NCBI GenBank assembly: GCA_002633005.1
Contig: NMRA01000282.1
Span: forward strand, 458,101-522,100
Length of the DNA stretch: 64,000 nt
Source: Phoronis australis
Lineage: Eukaryota; Phoronida; Phoronidae
Direction of reading: 5' to 3'
Each line of letters opens with the position of its first letter. Within the stretch, counting starts at the first letter, position 1. This document shows positions 56,459 to 64,000 of the stretch, piece after piece. The position numbers were made by a program, and so were the translations under genes. Under the pieces are notes generated by a model that had not been told where the DNA came from, ran no database searches, and worked only from the letters and a program-made list of their open reading frames with translations.

Positions 56459-57878
56459 AGGGTTTGGAATGGTGGAAATTCAAAGTAGTGATCTTTAGAA
56501 GATAACGAACCTTACTGGACCTTCGGAGTATTGAACCTTCGTCATAATGACATGGAACCCTGGAAATCTTTTCCATCTAGTTTGTGGCTACTGTGAAGTC
56601 TGCAGGGTTGTGCACCATTGACATTGATTGACTAGAGAAGATTTTCATTGACCAAAGTTGAGGTCTATGCCTACCTTTCCATCATAACGTGAAAATGTTC
56701 AGCGGTGTATTCTCAGTGCAAGAAAACACATTAGTTGAATGTCTGGCTTTTAGCAAGGCGGAGGACTGACTATAATGACCTTACTGTCAGCATGTTCTGA
56801 ATTTAAAAGAACAGAAACTTTCAAACGTGTACACGCATGCATGTCAATCCATCCAACAATCAAAGTGGACACTAGCTGGTTGAACAACATATTTGCAAAC
56901 TTTGGCGATCACTTTCAATTCAAAATTTGAAAATGCCTACATTTCTACCGTACTATGGTTGCAATTAAACCAAAAATAGCAGAATAACAAATCTCAATTT
57001 TTCTGCTGTTGTGTTTCTTGGCCGAGTTTAAGGCATTCAAACCGCACTACTTTTTGGGAGTTCTCTCGTTGTTATTTACATTGACATGAAGCTTACTTAG
57101 GTCTTAGGGCTAGACTTTTATGCTTAGGTATAGACATTCACTTCTGGACTCACTTGTTACCCTTTGTTGTAGCCACCACGCGCGTTGTTTATGAATAACA
57201 TAAAGCCTTCTCTTATCGTATGCACGATCCTGTCATCTACACAAACAGCAGCACTCGGGCGAAGTTTGCCGAGTTCGCTCCGACGCCACGTGACGCGGTT
57301 TGAATCAAAAGCGGATTCAAAATTATTGCTAACTTAGTTATCATTGTAGTTAGCACCAGTAGCTGCAACAATTTTGTTGTTATTGTCCAATTAAACCCTA
57401 TCTTTAACGAATATGCTGAGGGGTGGACCTTTTCAGCGGGGTAGGGGTTCGATCGAACCTCCCGAACCCTCCCCCGGCTACGGCCTATGGGCCTGTACTA
57501 TTAATAATAAAAGTAAAAAGGTGAAGCATAAGCTAGATTCTTTATTTAATTAAACTGCAATTCAGTCACTATTTCCAAAAATATTATACATAGTGGTTGG
57601 ATACCCCTTTCCCCAATGTGGATGCCCGGGTCCGTCGCCACGGTGGCTGAGCACCATACACAACATCTATGGAACGTGTTTTTTTATTCACTTTGAAGAC
57701 AAATAGCGAACAGTTCCATTGCCCGCATATCTGTATCGTGCCAATGAAATGATTGTCAATCTAACTAAACTAAAAAATAATAGGACTCATTATACCCACG
57801 AATCAGTTGTGAATAACATGTTCGCAACATGAACAGAATTTTTTATCTACGTTACAGCTTTGATAGTTTCCACGAAAT

Positions 57879-58316
57879 CTAACACGACTTTACGTACCCA
57901 ATATCAGGTGGCGCAGAGGCGTTTTCAGCCTTTTTGGAGAACACCATATCAAACATAAAAAATACAGACTGTTTCAAAGACAGGTCAACAGCCGATCTAT
58001 TGAAATTCTTTCTCGTACGTAGCACTGAGAACGCACCGTTTTCCAGCGCTTCACGTAATACTGGGTTTGCCAATTTCAACTTTTGATAAAACAATGTTCC
58101 CCATCTGACGTAGTTTGGGCGGTTCAGGGCAAAGAATGCATCTAGCGTAGTCAGAAAAATGTTGATATAGCCACTGACGTCATTGTTCTTGACGCATCTC
58201 TGGAGTTCTTTGTGGGCTCGGTTTATGAGAAAGACGAAGATTGCCCAAAACTGGCCAGCTTTGCCAAACTTGCCATTAGTCACTGTGCGAAATGAAGGTA
58301 GATGGAGCGCAAACAT
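57879..58316 (-). pseudogene. gene remnant in A, second haplotype
   Basis: Allele of the remnant at 43470-44093, shortened at both ends by frameshifts. It retains INRAHKELQRCVKNNDVSGY and ALNRPNYVRWGTLFYQKLKL. Confidence 0.75.
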
Positions 58317-59824
58317 AACGCAGGCGACAGCAAAAGAGGCTTTTTTATTATTATTCCTTTTAGCAGTTGCATCAAATGGCTCGTCCGAAAAACAAAGGGA
58401 CGCAGTTTAGACTGGTAAGATAGGACAACGAAAAATGGAAATTAGTGAAAACACAATGTGCTATCCGTCTTGGACGGGTTTTTAGGTTTTGTTTTTAATA
58501 GTGAATTATGTGGAGTATTCCGTTGTTTTCACATGGACTTGTGTGGTCGCTCCAGCCTCAGGCGCGATTTTTCTGGTTTTCATGCCCTGACATAAACCTG
58601 CATACATAAATCTCACCTTGTGCGGTGACCTATGTCGTACAGACTTAGTGGCTCTATTGAAAAACGAAGTGCCTGGTTCCTGATTGTGATGCTTATTCAG
58701 CGTGAAGTGGGCTTATAATCAATTTTGTTTCGACTCTTTAGTTGTCTGATGGAGGCATCTTACTGTTTTGCCACGTGCAATGATGCTGAACATCGGGCGA
58801 TTGGTTTCAAGCGGTTTCCTGGTGGGTTGATCTAGCTCAACTCAGGTATTTGGGCGTGTCTGGCGGGGATAACCCACCACTAGATTTGTCTGGCAGTATT
58901 TATTCTTGATACCTGGGCTTACGGCAAATATTTTGCAACTGGTTTCATGCGGTTACCTCTTGGGTTGATCTAGCTCAATTCATGTATTTGGACGTGTCTG
59001 GCGGGGCTAACCCACCACTAGATTTGTCTGTCAGTGTTTATTGGTGATACCTTGACTTACGGTGAATATTTTGGAACTGGTTTTAGACGGTTACCTCTTG
59101 GGTTGATCTAGCTCAATTTTTAACCCTTTTTGATAATCGTCTGACAGGGGCACCCCACCACTGAAATTGTCTGGCATCTAACTGTTGTGTCATGTTCAGT
59201 GATGCTGAACATCGTGCAGTTGGTTTCAAACGGTTACCTGATGGGTTGATCTAGCTCAGTTTAGGTATTTGGGCGTGTCTGGCGGGGGTAACCCACCACT
59301 AGATTTGTCTGGCAGTGTTCATTCGTGATACCTGGGCTTAGGGTGAATATTTTGCGACTGGTTTTAAGCGGTTACCTCTTGGATTGATCTAGCTCAATTT
59401 TTGTAACCTGTATATGTTCGTCTCAGTGGCGGGTACTCCCCACCACAGAAATTGTCTGGCAGTGACCAATTTTGATGACGTAGCAGGTATCGAAGGCAGT
59501 TTTAAGTTGTTACCAGAAAAGTTGATCTAGCTCAATTTTTGAGTGTAATTCTCTTGGCTCCCCTGACCACACCCACCAGAGCGAACCTGGGATCCCGGTC
59601 TAAGATGAGCAAAAGTGTTTTGCCAATCACCTTCGCTAACTATTAACTTTTATTGTTGTGAAACATGATCGGTGCAACAACCAATTTTTCGTCATCGATG
59701 GTTCATAGAGTACAACATTTAGATGCGGTTCACTCGACGCCAAGTCAACACCCTGCTACTCAACTGCGCCCTCACTAGGCGGTTTTTTTTTAATTATAGT
59801 ACTGAATTCCTCAACTGTCGACTC

Positions 59825-60048
59825 CTAGTCTCTGAAAGTGATGCACATATTGATACTTTCTGAGAACACAACAACAGAGCAGCAAGGATTTTTTCTACAA
59901 CGGTTCAAACAGTGGACCATGCTTCGGACATATTCAGAGTCTATCTTCTGAACTTTCTTGGTGCTGTTTACAGACACAAATTTCTCAATAACACGAGCGT
60001 ATATTGTGACTTGTCCAGGGTTCAAATAGTTCAGTTCTCTGCAGGAGT
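59825..60048 (-). CDS. PAN/apple-like domain exon, probable last exon of a kringle gene
   Basis: From CGGCAG the frame reads (D)SCRELNYLNPGQVTIYARVI, then MVHCLNRCRKNPCCSVVVFS and INMCITFRD-stop. The Cys spacing resembles the PAN/apple fold, which binds proteins or sugars outside the cell. It starts in phase 1, as the kringle exons end in phase 1, and lies downstream of them on the same strand. The acceptor is weak. The early stop makes the domain slightly short, so this could be a decayed or C-terminal exon. Confidence 0.55.
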
Positions 60049-60099
60049 CTGCCGCAGAGGATGTCTGACAAACTTCAGTACAGCCTGTAAAACATCACA

Positions 60100-60420
60100 G
60101 ATATTTTTAATTCTAAAATCTATTGACAAATTCACAGAAACACTAGCCCATTTAGATTGTCACAACATTTCGGTTGGTCATGTATCCGGCTATTTTCAGC
60201 TATTGCAAGCTTACAGCGTTTTTAGAGGCACAGGCACGGGTGGTCATAGATTAGAACTATTTTCATAGACCACGGTTGGATTTGAAGCTGGGTGTGGATC
60301 TTTCGGCTCTCAGTATCGCACTCGGTAACACCTGAAGATGTCAGGAGAAAGGACTGACCGAAACTTCGTGACAATATCATGAAATGGCTTTTAGATATCA
60401 TCTTACTACGCCACCGCCTC
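60100..60420. repeat. inverted repeat with CCGAAAC motifs
   Basis: Two arms, one reading CTGAAGATGTCAGG then GACTGACCGAAAC and the other the diverged reverse complement of the same order, around a centre of about 130 bp. The allele is at 55550-55870 and a paralogue at 62645-62960. Confidence 0.55.
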
Positions 60421-60889
60421 AAATAGGTTTGAGAAAGCTTTGTTTTTCATTATTTTCATCATTTCAATGAATGACAGTAACAAATACTTACACATCTACT
60501 CCACTGCTTCGTCACCGGGCTTTAAAACATCAGTGTAAAAATTTAGCGTTGAGTTAGGCCAGGTCCTAAGTCCGGATGTAGTGAGAACAATTGCAATCGA
60601 CAACTGATGCTGCTTTTTGTTAAAAGTGCGAAACGTTATGTCTGATGTTACAAATTTTTCTAGTTCAGATTTCTAAGTTGAAACTACCGCTGCCTTCAAG
60701 AGCCACGTTGATGGGCAATGAGTAAATTAAAATCCAAGTATCAACCGCATTAGCTACAAAACTGGACTTACTACTTAATGTAACGATATCCTGAAGATGA
60801 GCTGACAGGGCATCATATCTGGTTAGAGAATATGGTACCGTGTTCTGGACAAACAAAGATTCATTATCGATTACGCATTATCCACTCAC

Positions 60890-61247
60890 CAGAACAAAAT
60901 GGTACTGGACAATAGTCCCATATCACTGAAGGGTGAGTTGTAAAGCACCAGGGTGACTGTTTCCCGTCTGGGTTCCTGCAGTAGTTTTCAATTGTGTCCG
61001 CATTAAGCCTTATAGTATGAGTATGAGGAGTCTGTGCATCCCATCTCTGACAGGTCCTTCCTGACCTTGTGACTGACATGGTACCATTGTAATCCTTGCC
61101 GGACACAAAGAACTTACATTCACGGCCGTCTGTTGTAACTGTTGTCGAAAGAGGTCGATTATGGCATTGTTTATTCGTTTGACAAATGGCCGCCAATAGA
61201 ACAAATATGTAAACAGTAAAATTTGCAACATCGTTTCCTCGAAACAT
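60890..61247 (-). CDS. kringle domain exon with signal peptide
   Basis: Starts MFRGNDVANF followed by TVYIFVLLAAICQ, a plausible signal peptide, then a complete kringle. Six Cys lie in the kringle pattern: EC, RTCQRW, NYCRNPDG, PWCFTT, DYCPVPFC. The donor GTGAGT follows CSG in phase 1, the usual phase of shuffled extracellular domains. It is probably the first coding exon of a secreted kringle(-PAN) protein whose next exon in this window is the PAN-like exon. Confidence 0.85.
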
Positions 61248-62387
61248 TCAGACACTGGTGTTCATGCACTCTGCTCCAAAAATTTCTTAGATTTTTTTAA
61301 TATTTCATTTCTCATCAAACACTGGTTGAAAACTGACTTTTTGACTAGGTATATTTAAAGATGTATCACAGAAAACCGAGAAAGTAACTTAGTAAACTGT
61401 GACAGCTTTTTCGGCAGTTCGACTTGAACAATTTTATCAAAAACTTGGTCGTGTCATTGATAAAGGTGTTTTGATATAAATTTACCTTTGTTTTTCACTA
61501 CCTTTAAGTAAAAATTCATCACGACGAGATGTTGTCAGCAATAGGTCGGTATCATTTCCAAAATCAAATTCTAGTCATTTTCTACTTTCAGAAAATATAT
61601 ACTTTAATGAATTTAATTCACTAGTATTTGGCTGCATGTCGATCAGCTAAATCATGATCTTACGTAATATGCGATTGAATTTCTTTTACAAAAGTTTCAT
61701 CAGTCGAGAAATAACATTAAAGTGAACTTTTGTAGATAGCAATCGACCTTGCATTTACGCTTTTTGCTATCCAAACTTCTTAGTTTAAAAAAAGAGAAGA
61801 TCAATGTCCTTTAACTATGGTGGCCATTTTGAAGTCGTCCCTGACATCACCGTCCCCACGTTCCCGCGTTCCACTGATCCCAAACTGATGCTGAATTGTC
61901 CTGTTGTTCCCCGGCGTTATTTTCCCCAGTATTGTTCGTTCCCAGTTCGACCCCATGTTCTCCCAATTCGATCGTACCGGGTCCCGATGTTCATTCTACT
62001 TCTTAGAACAAGTCCAAAATTAAACTTAAGTTGAAATTCAGAATTAACATTAATTTTCTGAGCTTGATGGAGGGTAGAATGGTGCGCGCCTTATTTGTCT
62101 GAGCCCTCGTGCTCAGGAATGGTGATGAAAATGCACGCCTATTTCTAAAGAAAAACATACCTCGCGTGATTTCGCTCACACGTAATCAGTGGCACACGTT
62201 TAAATGTTTGGACGTTGCTTAGAGGTAATCAAGTAACATCCCTTGTAATTTGCATTGCCTATGCTCTACAATTATAGACCAAGTTTCACATATAGGCGGA
62301 TACGTGAATGGGGGCCAGTTAGATTTCTATATATGTTTAAGGAATTTTCCGTAGACATTTCACCTCTATGGAAAACCGTGTGCTTAC
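61248..62387. other. spacer or intron between kringle exons
   Basis: No exon seen. It holds a TGTTCCC-rich tract (61850-61985). Confidence 0.5.
61850..61985 (-). repeat. GGGGAACA-rich tract, copy 3
   Basis: Units such as CCCACGTTCCCGCGTTCC and CCCATGTTCTCCCAATTC on the + strand, the same family as 47840-47960. Confidence 0.55.
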
Positions 62388-62627
62388 CCGAACATAATGG
62401 AACCGGACAGTATTGCCATCTGACGGTAAGATTTGTTGTGTAGCACCATGGAGATTGGGCATGGGCTAACCCTGCATGTCGGCAGAAGTTTTCATGTACT
62501 CCTTCGAGATCGCCGTGAGTGTGTGGGTGTTGCGTATCCCATCGTTGACATGGTATGCCTAACATGGTAATGTTAATTGTTCCGTTGTACGAATATCCCC
62601 GACTTTCGTTCTTACAATCTTGATGGC
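62388..62627 (-). CDS. kringle domain exon
   Basis: A symmetric phase 1-1 exon of 240 nt: acceptor TTTTCACAG, donor GTAAGC. It reads (G)HQDCKNESRGYSYNGTIN, then IPCQRWD, NFCRHAG, SPWCYTT and QYCPVPLC. All six kringle Cys are present, and potential N-glycosylation sites (NGT, NIT) occur. It lies between the kringle at 63456 and the signal-peptide exon at 61247, so it either belongs to an upstream paralogue or is an extra domain. Confidence 0.88.
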
Positions 62628-62644
62628 CTGTGAAAACAGCACAC

Positions 62645-62960
62645 ACGTTTTTACTTTTAAAGTCTATTGATCTACTTACACAAACTCTAGCCTCTCTAAA
62701 TTGGCACCTCGTTTCGGTCTCTCATTTATCCGACCATCTTCAGGTGTTGCATTCTTACAGCGTTTTAAGAGGGTCATGCACAGGATCTAGTATGTTCTTG
62801 GTGGTCATAGATTAGCACATTTTTCTTGGGGCACGGCTGTATTTGAACATCGGATCTTTCGATTCTCAGTCTGCATTCTATAACACCTGAAGATGGCAGA
62901 ATAAATGACCAGCCGAAACGAAGTGTCAGTGTTAACGGGTTAAAGGTGGGAATAGATTTT
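62645..62960. repeat. inverted repeat with CCGAAAC motifs, paralogous copy
   Basis: Same block order as 60100-60420, offset about 2.55 kb. It includes CTGAAGATGGCAG then GACCAGCCGAAACG, and the diverged reverse complement near 62720. Confidence 0.55.
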
Positions 62961-63455
62961 AGAAATTATCTTACGATGTCACCACCTCACATAGGTATTA
63001 GGAATCGTTGGGTTTTCATAATTTCTAACATTGCAATTAATGACAGTAACGAATTCTTACACATCTACCCCATTCTAAAAATCTAAAAACATGATCGCCA
63101 CCTGAGTGCAAAAAGCTAAGGCTAAGTTTTACCCAGGTCGTAAGTCCGGTCGTAGCCTAACTATGACGATTGTAGGCACGGCTGTAATGCCTACTTGATG
63201 CTGCGCTTTTCATGAGTGCGTAAGTTTGTACCTGAAGTTACTCGTTTTTCATATTCCTATTTCTAAGTCAAAATGGCCACTATGTGCAGGAGCCACGTTG
63301 ATGTACAGTGGGTAAATTAAAGTAGAGGTTTCGACCGTGTTAGCTATAAAATTGGACTGACAACCTTTGATAAAACAATCTCCTGAAGATGAGCTGAAAT
63401 AGATGCATTATATCTGGTTAGAGAATTCATTATCGATTGCACATCATTCACTCAC

Positions 63456-63767
63456 CAGAACAAAATGGTACTGGACAGTGCTGCCATCTCACTTTAGGGT
63501 CAGTTGTGTAGCACCAGGGCGAGCTTTCCGAGTCTGGGTTCCTGCAGTAGTTTTTAATTGTGTACGATCTCAGCTTTTTATGAGTATGAGGAGTCTGTAC
63601 ATCCCATCTCTGACACGTCCTTCCCGACCATGTGACTGACATGGTACCATTGTAATTCTTGCCGGAGGGGAGGAACTTACATTCACGGCCTTCTGTAACA
63701 ACTTTTGTCAAAGAAAGTCGATTATAGCATTGTTGACTCGCAGTTTGCTTTCGACGCAATCCACTCG
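63456..63767 (-). CDS. kringle domain exon
   Basis: Contains RECKFLPSGKNYNGTMSVTW, RTCQRWDVQTPHTH, NYCRNPDSESSPWCYTT and QHCPVPFCSG: a full six-Cys kringle, very close to the one at 60890-61247. The donor GTGAGT is in phase 1. The 5' limit is uncertain: AAAGTAG before 63767 would give phase 1 but has a poor pyrimidine tract. A signal peptide is not visible here. Confidence 0.82.
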
Positions 63768-63884
63768 CTACTTTAAGATCGCCAAGTTTTCAATATCTCT
63801 CTCGCAAAAGGACTATTGATGGGGGATGAACTTAATTAATCGAGTCGGACGACATCACAACGAGGTAACATATGGCAGGGGGTT

Positions 63885-64000
63885 ATCACTCCACGGGAAT
63901 ATAGGTCGCCTGAGAAACGGCGATACTGGGGAACATGGGCCCGAGGAACACTGGGACGGGGGAATATCAGTTGGGTAACAGCGAGACGGGAGAATACTGG
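63885..64000 (+). repeat. GGGGAACA-rich tract, copy 4
   Basis: GGGGAACATGGGCCCGAGG, then GGAACACTGGGACGGGGGAA and similar units up to the window end. Confidence 0.6.

Larger units (their letters stand above)
55997..59600 (-). mobile_element. right part of element A, second haplotype (B absent)
   Basis: Matches 41626-45265 along its length with small differences, including a 24-bp deletion near 56510. It ends GGATCCCGGTC, then TA at 59601-59602, then the sequence that follows B in the other haplotype. This gives the empty site for B. Confidence 0.85.

Overview
The window is animal nuclear DNA. It has spliced genes with GT-AG introns, dispersed and nested transposons, AT-rich non-coding sequence and kringle/PAN extracellular exons. 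A marine invertebrate close to the vertebrate lineage (lancelet- or hemichordate-like) would fit, but no species is assigned. Single N characters at 12301, 37800 and 55996 sit exactly where sequence on one side repeats on the other. They look like unmerged contig or haplotype overlaps, so several apparent duplications are assembly products.

Left third (1-18.2 kb): a complete phosphopantothenate-cysteine ligase gene (PPCS, + strand, coding 4476-14278). I could splice it from seven coding exons into a 309-residue frame with matching phases at every junction. PPCS converges tail-to-tail on an ACBD5-type acyl-CoA-binding protein gene (- strand, coding 36904-18219). That gene splices from twelve exons plus one possible 21-nt microexon. 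It keeps an N-terminal ACB domain, an acidic FFAT-like motif, a coiled coil and a C-terminal membrane anchor, which is the layout of a peroxisome-ER tether. One gene makes CoA and the other binds acyl-CoA; whether their adjacency matters is unknown. Intron 1 of the ACBD5 gene holds a decayed Ty3/gypsy-like retroelement (about 32.7-36.3 kb).

Middle (39.9-55.05 kb): two DNA transposons lie end to end. Element A (39940-45265) is an internally deleted derivative and element B (45268-55050, 9783 bp) is the long form. Both begin GACCGGGATCCC, carry 0.8-0.9 kb terminal inverted repeats built from 140-bp units, and are flanked by TA. B carries a broken multi-exon gene whose product has Cys/His clusters and an XPG/FEN1-like nuclease signature. 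A 5'-truncated LINE with an RNase H domain sits inside that gene with a 12-bp target duplication. Sequence after the N at 55996 repeats the right part of A and continues directly into the flank without B. It behaves as the B-empty allele and shows a TA duplication on insertion. This is the most interesting system in the window.

Right end (55.05-64 kb): exons of a secreted multi-kringle/PAN protein or tandem paralogues on the - strand. They have phase 1-1 domain exons and a 2.57-kb tandem duplication. The PAN exon appears twice because of the allelic overlap.
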